The notes beneath the pieces are model-generated. The model made no database searches, was not told the origin of the DNA, and saw nothing but the letters and a program-made list of their open reading frames with translations. Positions 43,801 to 51,733 of a stretch of 64,000 nucleotides of DNA are shown here, one piece after another. A program made the translations under genes and the position numbers. The stretch is from Pedobacter steynii (GTDB taxonomy: Bacteria; Bacteroidota; Bacteroidia; Sphingobacteriales; Sphingobacteriaceae): contig NZ_CP017141.1 in the NCBI RefSeq assembly GCF_001721645.1, positions 5,828,001 through 5,892,000 on the forward strand. Reading direction: 5' to 3'. Each line of letters starts with the position of its first letter. The first letter of the stretch is position 1.

Positions 43801-44052
43801 TGCCTGCTGATCCGTGGGATACGCCAGCAGGCTCGGACCGTCGATAAGATCCAGCCTGCAGGCGACAATAATGCGCATGCCAATTGCCTTTGCTGCAACA
43901 TGCGCCCGTACAATACCAGCCAGCGTATTATGATCGGTAATGGCAATGGCAGTATAGCCAAGCGCTGCAGCTTGTTCTACCATTTCTTCGGGGTGTGCTC
44001 CTCCCCTTAAGAAACTGAAATTTGTGGTAACCTGTAATTCTGTATAACTCAT
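40825..44052 (-). CDS. dnaE2: Error-prone DNA polymerase III alpha subunit DnaE2
   Basis: A 1075-residue C-family polymerase. The N-terminal PHP domain begins LQVTTNFSFLRGGAHPEEMV with ITDHNTLAG. The catalytic aspartates are in PDIDVDFEHE (Asp379/381/383), and a tandem helix-hairpin-helix and C-terminal OB domain (VRVSGLVLVRQRPGTASGIC) follow. DnaE2 carries out translesion synthesis with ImuA and ImuB. It is preceded by a strong GGAGG ribosome-binding site, unusual for Bacteroidota, and follows imuB after 16 bases. Confidence 0.95.
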   Translation of the reverse strand: MSYTELQVTTNFSFLRGGAHPEEMVEQAAALGYTAIAITDHNTLAGIVRAHVAAKAIGMRIIVACRLDLIDGPSLLAYPTDQQAYSNLSAILTQGNLRTEKGSCEIYKADVFRYNAGIKFITVLPGKLNHEFDFDPAFKSAVKEYKSMFGENLYLGACFSYKGDDAKKLFRIAELAEDIGVPMVATNDVHFHSHQRRELQDIVTCVREKRTIYNAGYLLHQNAERYLKPAQEMERLFRQYPDAIRRTQEIEAACTFSLDSLKYIEPEEKIVDGLTPQQRLIKFTLEGAHNRYGAVIPEKIQKQLEFEFAFIERRKLAAYFLRVYKYTQKAQELGILYQGRGSAANSTVCYCLSITAVDPMKSRLLFSRFMSDAREEWPDIDVDFEHERREEIIQYIYEDYGREHAAIVGTVTQVHWKGAVRDVGKAMGLSVDAVDRLSKSGYELTPEWLEGKTGSSEGFDPKNPHLLKVLDLTQQYVGFPRQLGQHTGGFVITDNLLSDICPVLNARMENRTQLEWNKDDLEALGILKVDVLALGMLTMIRKGFDLAKQHYGLDLTLANIPQDDQKVYDMVSHADTIGVFQIESRAQMSMLPRLRPKCFYDLVIQVAIVRPGPIQGDMVHPYLRRRNGEEPVEYPSKELEEILGRTLGVPLFQEQAMEIAIVAAGFTPAEADQLRRSMASFKANGKLHLYEKKLVDGMVARGYEEEFSRRVFKQLQGFEGYGFPESHAASFALLVYISSWLKCYYPEIFAAGLLNSMPMGFYQPAQIVIDARKHGVEVRPVDVNLSMWDNILEEKAGKYCAMRLGFRQIGGIREEEITLLIEQRHKTYSHMFTLMEAGLSLATLEKLADADAFRSMGMDRRQALWEVSALADRPVGLFEGHEVNHAEEQNIQLPKMSLSEHVVQDYGSTALSLKAHPVSFVRQELFNRHVLSNKELALWPDGTLVRVSGLVLVRQRPGTASGICFITIEDETGVANLVVFKKLFDHYRKEILRSRLLMVEGQLQREGEVTHVVVKRCFNLSDLLQGLTETDQEPDVLTLARADENSGEPFRKYVPKSKGKKVIQTELFAGGRNFK

Positions 44053-44057
44053 AACAT

Positions 44058-44065
44058 CCTCCTTT
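44058..44065 (-). promoter_or_regulatory. Strong Shine-Dalgarno of dnaE2
   Basis: Read on the minus strand this is AAAGGAGG, 5 bases before the dnaE2 ATG. Similar AGGAGG sites precede 51928 (minus) and 60501 (plus); most other genes in the window lack one. Confidence 0.6.
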
Positions 44066-44068
44066 CAC

Positions 44069-45565
44069 TTAAGCAAAAAATCCATGTATAAACCACTCCG
44101 GTTCGTGATTTTCATAATGGCCTGAACGGAATACCCAATAACGAGCGCCCTGCTCATCCTCAACCCTATAATAATCCCGGATCAGCCCCTGTTCGATCCA
44201 CCATTCCCGTTCAATCCTTTCCGGTCCGTCTGCCTTTCTGATCTTATGGATCTGGCCTTTATAAATAAATAGCATGGGGGGATAATCCGGTATGGGCGAA
44301 GTCACCTGGATAGGCTCTGGTTTAGCTAAAAGGCATACCGGCCTTGGCTGATCATCCGGCCAGGTAATGGCCGGTTTTTCCTGTAAAGAGGAAGCCTCCC
44401 GAATAGAACGTTCAGGCCAGTAATGCTCATCTGGCAGATACCGGTGTATTGCTCCTGCGCCAAACCTGCCGGCTATTCTATCCAAAAGACTAGCAATAGC
44501 AGTATGTTTCTGATTGCTGGCTGCCCACAGGCTTTCCTGCTGAATGGAAAGGTCTTCTACTACCGGCGCTTCCAGAACGAAGAGCTCTATTCCTAATCCA
44601 GGTCTGATCGTTGCTATCTTAAGCTGGAATAATTTAAACAGGTGTTCTATATTTCTGACCGGCTGATTGGTGCCTATTTCGATCTGCTGCACTTCACCGT
44701 CAATCCGGTAGCCCCTGAATAAAGATTTTCTCAGTCCTTTACCTTCCCGGAACAGGCGTTGACAAAGGGCTTCCAATAAACGACGCAAGGCAATCTCTAT
44801 ACCGGTAGCTGTTCGTATCGGCTCCAAACTGGGCAAGCGCTCCTGGAAAGGTACGACGGGCTGTATCGGTTCAATCTGCTCGGGAGCTGTTCCCAAAGCC
44901 TGGTCTAACCGGGTTAACAGGTCGGCACCGAAACGCCTGCGCAGTGCAGTCCGTGGCATATTGATAAAACTGCCTATCCGGTAAAGACCGAGCTTTTGTA
45001 ATCGGGCAAGTATCCCTGCTTCCAGGCGCAACGCTGCCGGGGGCAATTGTAAAATGGCATCAGCATGGGCACCCAGCAGAATAATTGGACTGATCTGTCC
45101 AAACCGGGATACGGCCCAGGAAGCGCCCACGGTATCTGCAATTGCAGCACGGACTTCATAACCTGCTGACCGAAGCCTGGTCTGTATCTCTTTGAGGTAG
45201 GGTGGCTCTCCTCCCCAAAGGTGGGCGCAGCCGCTGATATCCAGTATCAGGCTATCCGGTAAATCTATTGCTACAACCGGGGTATAGCGCAGGCACCATT
45301 CCGCTAATGCGCGCAGTAATTTTTCAGCCCTTAAAGGGTTATCATCTAATACCTCCACTTCCGGCAGTATAGCCCTTGTATCTGCTACGACCATGCCCGG
45401 TTCTATCCCTTTAGCGCTGGCTACAGCGCTGCATGCCTTCACAACCATGCGTCCGCGCTCCGCCGCCGCCAGCACGAAAGGTTTTCCTTTCAGCTCTGGT
45501 TTACGGATGGCAAGCTGATCCGTCGTTAAATGACGGAACCATATTGTTAAATAGCGCCTGGACAT
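44069..45565 (-). CDS. imuB: ImuB, Y-family polymerase-like mutasome subunit
   Basis: The start at 45565 (MSRRYLTIWFRHLTTDQLAI) gives 498 residues and a 1-base gap after imuA. The fold follows Y-family polymerases (KPFVLAAAERGRMVVKACSAVASAKGI, helix-hairpin-helix LARLQKLGLYRIGSFINMPRTAL). The usual DxD and SxDE active-site motifs are absent (WFRHLTTD and DLPDSLILD instead), as expected for ImuB, which acts as a hub linking DnaE2 to the clamp rather than as a polymerase. The cassette order imuA-imuB-dnaE2 is standard. Confidence 0.93.
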   Translation of the reverse strand: MSRRYLTIWFRHLTTDQLAIRKPELKGKPFVLAAAERGRMVVKACSAVASAKGIEPGMVVADTRAILPEVEVLDDNPLRAEKLLRALAEWCLRYTPVVAIDLPDSLILDISGCAHLWGGEPPYLKEIQTRLRSAGYEVRAAIADTVGASWAVSRFGQISPIILLGAHADAILQLPPAALRLEAGILARLQKLGLYRIGSFINMPRTALRRRFGADLLTRLDQALGTAPEQIEPIQPVVPFQERLPSLEPIRTATGIEIALRRLLEALCQRLFREGKGLRKSLFRGYRIDGEVQQIEIGTNQPVRNIEHLFKLFQLKIATIRPGLGIELFVLEAPVVEDLSIQQESLWAASNQKHTAIASLLDRIAGRFGAGAIHRYLPDEHYWPERSIREASSLQEKPAITWPDDQPRPVCLLAKPEPIQVTSPIPDYPPMLFIYKGQIHKIRKADGPERIEREWWIEQGLIRDYYRVEDEQGARYWVFRSGHYENHEPEWFIHGFFA

Positions 45566-45566
45566 A

Positions 45567-46307
45567 TTATACGGCTTGGTGAATGAAGTTCTTTTGTTTG
45601 TCGGCTGTAGTGGCAGGTGCAATATGTTTGAAGTGACCAGCTACCCATTGCAATTGCCAGTTGCCGGGCTGTCCATTACGAACTTTCTGCAGATCCACAT
45701 TCCAGCATGGATGACCGACACCTGGAAGACCATACAGATTACTGACAACCGGGGTGATCTGCCAGCGGGATACACAGGCTATGTTATCTATCTTACGCGG
45801 ATTGCGCCGGTGCAAAAAGCCGGTTACCCTGCTTTTTTCAACAGCCAACTGCAGCCGCCTGGATTCGGTCAGATTAATTTCTTTCAGTTCTGCTACGACA
45901 ACGGTTAGTTTTTCGCATTTTAAAGCCTCTTCTACCGCCCACAGTACATCCCTGTCCCATTGCAGATCAACAAAAATGATCCGGTCCGGATCAAGGCCAA
46001 AAGCCCTTAAACCGGGTGGGAATAACTGGCGCCCGGTACCCACCCAAAGGCAGGTGCCGTCCTTTGGCATTAAATGCCCCATCAGTCCGGCCATAAAGCC
46101 GGTTGTAGCAGCAGCGTCGGCAACTGTGGGGCTGATAAACTCGTGTACCGCAGCAACTGGGAAAATCTGGTTGGGAAAGGCATGTTCCAGGGAGCCAAGT
46201 CCCGTATCCCGGCGGTTGTAATCCAAAACAGGCCGGAAGCCCTGCATGACAAGAATATCCTGCCGCAGTTTTTCGATCAATTCTTTTTTATTCGCCGCTT
46301 CCATCAC
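45567..46307 (-). CDS. imuA: ImuA, RecA-like mutasome subunit
   Basis: A 246-residue RecA/SulA-like protein. It has the N-terminal ELIEKLRQDILVMQGFRP, FPVAAVHEFISPTVADAAAT, then GTCLWVGTGRQLFPPGLRAFGLDPDRIIFVDLQ and a late SRWQITPVVSNLYGLPGVGHPCW. The normal Walker A is degenerate, as in other ImuA proteins. It is the first gene of the leftward SOS cassette and divergent from the LexA-like XRE gene; a second ATG at 46304 is possible. Confidence 0.9.
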   Translation of the reverse strand: MMEAANKKELIEKLRQDILVMQGFRPVLDYNRRDTGLGSLEHAFPNQIFPVAAVHEFISPTVADAAATTGFMAGLMGHLMPKDGTCLWVGTGRQLFPPGLRAFGLDPDRIIFVDLQWDRDVLWAVEEALKCEKLTVVVAELKEINLTESRRLQLAVEKSRVTGFLHRRNPRKIDNIACVSRWQITPVVSNLYGLPGVGHPCWNVDLQKVRNGQPGNWQLQWVAGHFKHIAPATTADKQKNFIHQAV

Positions 46308-46328
46308 AATTAAATTTAATTTCCTACA

Positions 46329-46349
46329 TTTGACACGATTAGTGACAAA
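46329..46349. promoter_or_regulatory. Candidate SOS operator between imuA and the XRE-S24 gene
   Basis: TTTGACAC (46329-46336) and GTGACAAA (46342-46349) form inverted arms matching at 7 of 8 positions around GATTA. The site is central in the 70-base divergent spacer, where one repressor could control both transcripts. A second TTGACA at 46353-46358 may be a half-site or -33 element. Confidence 0.6.
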
Positions 46350-46377
46350 GTGTTGACATCAATAATAGCAATACAAA

Positions 46378-47178
46378 ATGAACAACCAAAAAGTTTTTTT
46401 CCCCACCAATATTAAATTCCTACGGGAACGGAAGAAATTAAGCCAGGAAGCAATGGCTGAAATCCTTGGTATTGGGCGTTCTAAGTACAATGCACTGGAA
46501 AATGGGCAGACCAAAGCCCCTCAACCCGAAGACCTCATACATTTTTCAAACACATTTAAAATAAGTATTGATTCTTTGCTAAAAATCGACCTTTCTAAAA
46601 TTTCGGAGCTTAAACTTCGGGAATTAGAGGCAGGAAGTGATATTTATTTGCAGGGAGGAAATATTCGTGTCCTGGCGATTTCTGTAGATAAAAATAACAA
46701 GGAAAATATGGAGTATGTCCCTGTCAAAGCAAAGGCTGGCTACAGAACAGGCTTTAATGATCCGGAATTTATTGCCGCATTACCAAAATTCTCCATGCCG
46801 AATCTACCGAAATCGGGTACTTTCCGTATGTTCCCAACAACCGGAGATTCCATGCTGCCTATTCCGGAAGGTTGTGATGTGATCTGTAAATTTGTTGCCG
46901 ATTGGTTACAGGTAAAACCGCGCACACTATGCATTGTGGTATTAAAGGGAGAGCAGGATTTTGTATTCAAGCTGGTAACGATCGGCTCAGAGGGAACAGT
47001 ATTGTTGGAATCATTAAATAAGTTGTACGCCCCATATACCGTTACCGTTTCTGAAGTACTGGAAATATGGCAATTTCACAGTTATCAAACGCAGGAAGTG
47101 CCAGACACTCAGACCGATCTAATGGAAATTAAACGAATGATCAGTTCTCTACAGGACCAGGTACTCAAAAAACTGTAG
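46378..47178 (+). CDS. LexA-like XRE-S24 repressor
   Basis: A 266-residue protein. The N-terminal XRE helix-turn-helix (NIKFLRERKKLSQEAMAEIL, then SKYNALENGQTKAP) is joined to a S24/LexA peptidase domain. The Ala120-Gly121 bond in KAKAGYRTGF, Ser158 in TTGDSMLPIPEG and Lys198 in DFVFKLVT are the scissile site and Ser-Lys dyad of self-cleaving repressors. A coiled tail (LMEIKRMISSLQDQVLKKL) follows. It is divergent from imuA-imuB-dnaE2-alkB with a palindrome between, so it is probably the damage-responsive repressor of this cassette. Confidence 0.88.
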   Translation: MNNQKVFFPTNIKFLRERKKLSQEAMAEILGIGRSKYNALENGQTKAPQPEDLIHFSNTFKISIDSLLKIDLSKISELKLRELEAGSDIYLQGGNIRVLAISVDKNNKENMEYVPVKAKAGYRTGFNDPEFIAALPKFSMPNLPKSGTFRMFPTTGDSMLPIPEGCDVICKFVADWLQVKPRTLCIVVLKGEQDFVFKLVTIGSEGTVLLESLNKLYAPYTVTVSEVLEIWQFHSYQTQEVPDTQTDLMEIKRMISSLQDQVLKKL

Positions 47179-47265
47179 AGCGAACTCGAAACCAAACTTT
47201 AAGAATCAAATCGATATCAATAGTTTTGGCACTTTTGTTGCCTCCGAGAAAAGAATTAATTAAAA

Positions 47266-47823
47266 ATGTTACAGCCCATAAGTTTTGAAACGGAGAAGTT
47301 ACGAGTCCATTCATTTCGAACCAGCGATGTTGAAAATTACAAACAATTAGCTCTCGAAGTCCTTCCTATTCTATCTGACCCTTTTACTCTCAGGTTTGTT
47401 CCTGAAAAGCGCTTGAATAATATTGAAGCAGCCGAAGATTATATAAAAACCATGTTCATTAATCACCATGTAGGACGAAACCACTTACATTTTATTTTTT
47501 CGAAAGACATGGATCGTGTGATTGGTATTGTTGACCTGATCGCTCCAAAAGTTGTTGAAGAACATTACCAGCTGCCTGAATATCCGTATTTCATTGAATT
47601 TTATCTTCTTGAAATGCTTAGTGGAAGATTGGTAATGACAGAACTGTTACCAGAAATTATTAAGGAAGTACAGCGCCAGGGCATTGAGAAAATAGCAGCT
47701 GTGGTAAATAGACAAAACAAGGCTGCTATAAAAGTATTACAAAGGTCCGGCTTTCAATTACAAGCCTCGTTTGATATTATTCAGGATTTGTATCTTGTAT
47801 CCGTCTCAGAACCAAATCCGTAA
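47266..47823 (+). CDS. GNAT-family N-acetyltransferase (RimJ/Acetyltransf_3-like)
   Basis: A 185-residue protein with the layout of the RimJ/L-type GNAT: FETEKLRVHSFRTSDVENYK, HFIFSKDMDRVIGIVDLI, FIEFYLLEMLSGRLVMTELL and IAAVVNRQNKAAIKVLQRSGFQ. The acetyl-CoA loop is less canonical than R-x-x-G-x-G (MLSGRLVMTE), so activity is less certain. It is probably monocistronic. Confidence 0.75.
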   Translation: MLQPISFETEKLRVHSFRTSDVENYKQLALEVLPILSDPFTLRFVPEKRLNNIEAAEDYIKTMFINHHVGRNHLHFIFSKDMDRVIGIVDLIAPKVVEEHYQLPEYPYFIEFYLLEMLSGRLVMTELLPEIIKEVQRQGIEKIAAVVNRQNKAAIKVLQRSGFQLQASFDIIQDLYLVSVSEPNP

Positions 47824-47869
47824 ATTTTGCATCATGAAACTCCCATTCCTGTTCATCTTACAATAAAGG

Positions 47870-48307
47870 CTATTTGAAATCAATATGGGGTCTCAATGCA
47901 TCAATGAGAAATTGTGTCATTTCATAATCCGCTAGCTGAAGTGTCCTGGTTATTTCGTTGGGCGCTAGTCCAGTCTCTTCCATAAGATCTGAAACATCAA
48001 CGTCATCTTTGATACCCTTACTTATTTTTCTAAATCGTTCCCATATATCCTCTTTCAGAGAACATTGCTTTTCCATGTCTGTATATGTTTTATAGGGAGG
48101 AAAATCAACACCTATGGCTTTGATGAAAATATCACCAAGCTCACTCTCAATGGTTATAGCGGGAACCGACTTCCCTCCGCTCTCGATTGAATCAGCTTCG
48201 ATCAGCATGGCTGTCAGCTTGATAAAACATAGAAAATCTTCCGGGCTACTAGACCATTCCTCAAATCTTGCAAACATCAGGAATAGAATGTCTTCGCGAA
48301 TAATCAT
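47870..48307 (-). CDS. Protein of unknown function
   Basis: About 145 residues from MIIREDILFLMFARFEEW (48307); the frame is open to 48406 but those extra residues look non-coding. It is a soluble, mostly helical acidic protein (FICFIKLTAMLIEADSIE-like segment, then DVDVSDLMEETGLAPNEITRT). The end contains a helix-turn-helix-like stretch (LMEETGLAPNEITRTLQLAD). I recognise no family. It is a single leftward gene. Confidence 0.55.
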   Translation of the reverse strand: MIIREDILFLMFARFEEWSSSPEDFLCFIKLTAMLIEADSIESGGKSVPAITIESELGDIFIKAIGVDFPPYKTYTDMEKQCSLKEDIWERFRKISKGIKDDVDVSDLMEETGLAPNEITRTLQLADYEMTQFLIDALRPHIDFK

Positions 48308-48406
48308 AGGATAACGATGTGGAGTGACGATTAGAATTTTAATTCTCACAAAAGTATTAAAAGAACCATAAGCAAGGATTAAATATTGCTGTTTTAAGTC
48401 AACCAT

Positions 48407-49032
48407 AGGGCTTAACCCGATTCTTTCTTTTAATTGTAGGATATCTTTACTACATGGATCAGAAAGAAGAGATTATATCCTACTAATTTGTTCTTTTAGC
48501 ACTTAATCTAATTATTATTATTGGAGCATTTATTTGATAATATTCAAAGGCAGGCGGTTTGTATTTTATATAAATGTTTGATTCATTAAATATGAAATAT
48601 GCGACGAATCAGGTATTAGTTTGAATCAATACAGCCAAGAACCGTAAAAAAGTATTGTCATTTTTATTACCTATAGTAAAAAGGGGGATTATATAATATC
48701 TTCGGAGCATATCATGACCATATCCTGGTTAGGCAATAGCTCGGTTGCCACCTTGCTGACCATGTTCGATCTCATGTATAGAGGCAATTTGAAGGTCAAA
48801 TGATTACCAAAGGTTAGAATATTGTATTTGCTTTGGTCGGCGCAGGTATTAACATCAATGCAGTGGCTTAAAGTCCTGTTGTAATGAACTCAGGAATCTC
48901 AATAGCCCTGAGACATGGGTTAGAAGGAATAACTCTATTTGGTATCGGATTACGTCCTGTTGGTTATACATGATCTGAAATTGACAGAATGCCTCATTAA
49001 TTAATAATTTGACCAAGTGATCATTTAATGAC
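48407..49032. other. Low-coding intergenic stretch
   Basis: No convincing gene is seen in this roughly 630-base region. Only short peptides such as MTISWLGNSSVATLLTMFDL (from about 48714) can be read, and these may be remnants of a decayed gene. No RNA gene or repeat was recognised. Confidence 0.4.
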
Positions 49033-49056
49033 AAAACCACCTCGGTGGGTGGTTTT
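49033..49056. terminator. Bidirectional terminator
   Basis: AAAACCACC (49033-49041) pairs with GGTGGTTTT (49048-49056), followed by ATTATT on the plus strand. It lies just past the stop of the leftward gene at 49061 and likely ends its transcript. Confidence 0.7.
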
Positions 49057-49060
49057 ATTA

Positions 49061-49273
49061 TTAGTCTGTGGCTTCCTTAAGTTTACCTATAATAGGGTCA
49101 ATCCAATCATCAGGAATAGAAGCCATGAACGGGGATAAATTTTCATCGACATACATTCGCTTATCGCCCATTTTTACCTCCGCCATTTGACCATAGTCAG
49201 ATTGTGCATGGAATTCATAGGTAAAATAATGGCACTCGCCATGTATGAGTACTGACATTTTACTAAGTTGCAT
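49061..49273 (-). CDS. Small protein, paralogue of the gene at 49885
   Basis: A 70-residue protein from MQLSKMSVLIHGECHYFTYE; this start (49273) aligns with the start of its paralogue, while the longer frame to 49336 does not. Shared positions are G-E-x-x-Y-F, Y/F-G-Q, and the ending W-I-x-P-x-I-x-K-L (DDWIDPIIGKLKEATD). No function is known. Genes of this kind next to one another, with an ACP-like gene between, suggest a small accessory cluster. Confidence 0.6.
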   Translation of the reverse strand: MQLSKMSVLIHGECHYFTYEFHAQSDYGQMAEVKMGDKRMYVDENLSPFMASIPDDWIDPIIGKLKEATD

Positions 49274-49394
49274 GAGATATAACCCTTGAAAAAATCTTAT
49301 GGGCGTTAAGGAAGTCACAATAAATAGTGCATACACCGGGGTTATTTATGAGGGCGAATATCCGAGATAATTGCTGCGTACTTCGGATAGATTT

Positions 49395-49670
49395 TTATTT
49401 GGAGTTAGCTGCCGTAATACCGACTACCGCGTCAATAATATCCTGCACCTTCTCCCAGCTTAATATCTGCTCGTCGGTTAGCGCCGGAAATCCTCGATAT
49501 TGTAGCTCCTGCTCTACCGTAAATCCAATTAGATTAATTTCATGACGAGATAAACCGAGGTCATCGGCGAGACTTGCCCCTGGAGCAAGGTAACGTTCAA
49601 CTTTCTCTGTCGGACATGCTTCCAAGATACTGTCTAATACCATAAGATCTGTTTCTGTTAGTTTTTTCAC
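49395..49670 (-). CDS. Acyl-carrier-protein-like small protein without the usual Ser motif
   Basis: A 91-residue protein. The segment GASLADDLGLSRHEINLIGF, then LTDEQILSWEKVQDIIDAVVG matches the helix-2 to helix-4 pattern of acyl carrier proteins, including the late 'TVQDIID' helix. At the phosphopantetheine site the normal D-S-L is replaced by S-R-H (DLG-L-SRH), so it probably cannot carry an acyl group in the usual way. The fold call is by pattern; alternative folds are possible. Confidence 0.55.
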   Translation of the reverse strand: MKKLTETDLMVLDSILEACPTEKVERYLAPGASLADDLGLSRHEINLIGFTVEQELQYRGFPALTDEQILSWEKVQDIIDAVVGITAANSK

Positions 49671-49884
49671 TAGTGAGTATTAGGTTGAAAATCGAGTAAA
49701 AGATTTCTCTTCGTCTTTTCAATGATCATGTATCTGAATGCAACTACTCCATAGTATTATACGATGCGACTCGGATATATGTGGCTTGTTGGTTATTTAA
49801 AAATATACAGTGTTTTTTAAGAAAAAACGTATGGATTCAACCATACAGATACTCACTTCAGAAAGAACTCACAGCATTTCTTTA

Positions 49885-50130
49885 TTACTTTGAACGCCAG
49901 AAGTGATCGTATTCCTTTTCATATCCTAGGATTTGCCTTAGTTTTTTGATTACAGGAGGTATCCACTTTTCGGACATATTTCCATCAATAGCAGCAAAAT
50001 GCTGGTCAACCTCCAAAGTCATATTTTCCGACCAAACCTTTCCGACCTGTCCGAATTCATTTTTTGCAGTGTCGAAGTTGAAATACCGAACCTCTCCATT
50101 ACTAGCTACAGGAATCTCCTTATAAAGCAT
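49885..50130 (-). CDS. Small protein, paralogue of the gene at 49061
   Basis: An 81-residue protein (MLYKEIPVASNGEVRYFNFD, ending LGYEKEYDHFWRSK) sharing the G-E-x-x-Y-F, F-G-Q and W-I-P-P-V-I-K-K-L pattern with the protein at 49061. It has no signal peptide or membrane segment. The function is unknown. The 214-base gap before it (49671-49884) shows nothing recognisable. Confidence 0.6.
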   Translation of the reverse strand: MLYKEIPVASNGEVRYFNFDTAKNEFGQVGKVWSENMTLEVDQHFAAIDGNMSEKWIPPVIKKLRQILGYEKEYDHFWRSK

Positions 50131-50171
50131 CTTTACGAATATTTTGATAGGTGGTAATTTCAGAAAGCTCT

Positions 50172-50939
50172 TTACTTAATTTCAATCCAGGCCGGTGCAT
50201 GGTCGCTTGCTTTTTCCCAGCCCCTGACGTGTTTGTCCACGCCTCCTTTTTTTAGTGTTTCTGCAATGAGCGGGCTGAGCAGAAAATGATCCAGCCGTAA
50301 ACCGGCATCGCGTCCGTAAGCATTGCGCAGGTAATCCCAGAAGGTATAGATTGGTTCGTCAGGATATAACGTTCTTAAAGCATCAGTCCAGCCTTGTTTC
50401 AACAGGTTTTTGTAAGCTGTCCGGATCTCCTTACGAAACAACGCATTATCCAGGTATTTTTCAGGCTTGTAGACGTCAAGTTCTGTGGGCATCACATTAT
50501 AATCTCCAACCAACATCACGGGCAGTTCCATTGCCATTAGTTTTTTTGCATGTGCTGCCAGCCGCTTAAACCATTTTCTTTTATACTCAAATTTGGGTCC
50601 AGGGTAGGGATTACCATTGGGTAGGTAAATACAGCCTATGACTTTTTGAAAGGTAATGGCTTCTATGTAACGGCTTTGTACATCTTCCGAATCGCCAGGA
50701 ATTCCCCGCCGAACCTCCTTGATCTCGTCCTTGGATAAAATAGCTACACCGTTCCAGGCCTTCTGCCCATGCCAAATAGAATTATATCCCGCCTTTTTAA
50801 TTGCCGCTGCAGGGAACCGATCTTCCGGAGCCTTTAACTCCTGCAGGCATACTATATCAGGTTTGGCTTCTTTGAGCCATTTAAGCAAAACAGGCAAGCG
50901 TCCATTTATACCATTTATATTAAATGTCGCTATTTTCAT
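50172..50939 (-). CDS. xth: Exodeoxyribonuclease III / AP endonuclease
   Basis: A 255-residue EEP-family nuclease. It has MKIATFNINGINGRLPVLLK, the metal-binding Glu in IVCLQELKAPEDRFP, VMLVGDYNVMPTELDVYKPE, a TFWDYLRNAYGRDAGLRLDH region and SDHAPAWIEI. It incises abasic sites in base-excision repair. It overlaps the hydrolase gene upstream by 4 bases and lies in a DNA-repair/stress block with ligD. Confidence 0.93.
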   Translation of the reverse strand: MKIATFNINGINGRLPVLLKWLKEAKPDIVCLQELKAPEDRFPAAAIKKAGYNSIWHGQKAWNGVAILSKDEIKEVRRGIPGDSEDVQSRYIEAITFQKVIGCIYLPNGNPYPGPKFEYKRKWFKRLAAHAKKLMAMELPVMLVGDYNVMPTELDVYKPEKYLDNALFRKEIRTAYKNLLKQGWTDALRTLYPDEPIYTFWDYLRNAYGRDAGLRLDHFLLSPLIAETLKKGGVDKHVRGWEKASDHAPAWIEIK

Positions 50940-51499
50940 GATTGTGCATTTGCTGCTAAATCCCTGATGTCTTGAATCATGTTCGGTATAGCTTTGTGAT
51001 AAGAATGATCCATGCCGGAAAGCAACCTGTAATGTGCCTGTGGCATTAACTTCTGGTAGGTTTCAAAATGATGCTTGGGGATTACCTCATCGGCGGTTGA
51101 ATAGTAAAAATGAACATTATCCAGTTTACTAAGGTTACCTAAAAAATCATCCTCTATCACATATTCTGAAACATCCCAGTTCTGATCCTTCCAATAGGGC
51201 GCACCAAACAGGATCATTCCAATTACATTATCCGGAACCGGCTCCCGGGAAAAATGTTTCAATATAACAGATGCTCCTAATGAATGCCCAAGCAGGATGA
51301 CTTTGCCGGATAACTCTTTCAGGCCTGCCATCAAAACGCCATCCCAAGATTCATAGCTGGGGTTGTCAGCATCCGGTATAGGTGGATAAATAATGTTAAA
51401 CCCTTCGCCAAGTTCAGCCCTAAGCGCATCGACAATAATCTGTTCCTCTTCTGTCGTTACCAGACCCGCGCCCTGAATCAATAATATTTCATAGCTCAT
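50936..51499 (-). CDS. Alpha/beta hydrolase, RBBP9/YdeN family
   Basis: A 187-residue serine hydrolase with the nucleophile elbow GHSLGASVI, a preceding ELSGKVILL strand, and acid and base in YYSTADEVIPKHHFE and LLSGMDHSYHKAIP. The length and layout match the small RBBP9/YdeN group; the substrate is unknown. It overlaps the start of the exonuclease gene by 4 bases, showing translational coupling. Confidence 0.87.
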   Translation of the reverse strand: MSYEILLIQGAGLVTTEEEQIIVDALRAELGEGFNIIYPPIPDADNPSYESWDGVLMAGLKELSGKVILLGHSLGASVILKHFSREPVPDNVIGMILFGAPYWKDQNWDVSEYVIEDDFLGNLSKLDNVHFYYSTADEVIPKHHFETYQKLMPQAHYRLLSGMDHSYHKAIPNMIQDIRDLAANAQS

Positions 51500-51536
51500 T
51501 GGCCTTAGTTTATGATGGCAAGTAAATACTCCATAT

Positions 51537-51713
51537 CTACTTTTTCAGATAGGCTTCAATCTTTTGACGGTCGTTTCCAACGGCCTTAATGGCTTCCAGC
51601 ACTTCAGCTTTACTTACACCAAGCTTTGTGGCTAAATATGATACTTCATATTCCTGGTCTGCCGCAACCTTGTTACGGTCCTGACCTCCTGTTTTGTCTT
51701 TATTATCTGGCAT
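51537..51713 (-). CDS. DUF3606 small protein
   Basis: A 58-residue protein starting MPDNKDKTGGQDRNKVAADQ and containing YEVSYLATKLGVSKAEVLEA with IEAYLKK at the end. This helix-turn-helix-like small domain is the DUF3606 family, common in Bacteroidota and Proteobacteria stress regions. It lies 21 bases after the stop of the next upstream small gene, in the same leftward run. Confidence 0.75.
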   Translation of the reverse strand: MPDNKDKTGGQDRNKVAADQEYEVSYLATKLGVSKAEVLEAIKAVGNDRQKIEAYLKK

Positions 51714-51733
51714 AGCTTTATTGTTTAAAATGG

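Noticed and set aside
48855-49040. 61-residue minus-strand frame in the 48.4-49.0 kb gap
   Set aside because: Composition and lack of any motif or good start suggest chance; the region is better described as non-coding or decayed.
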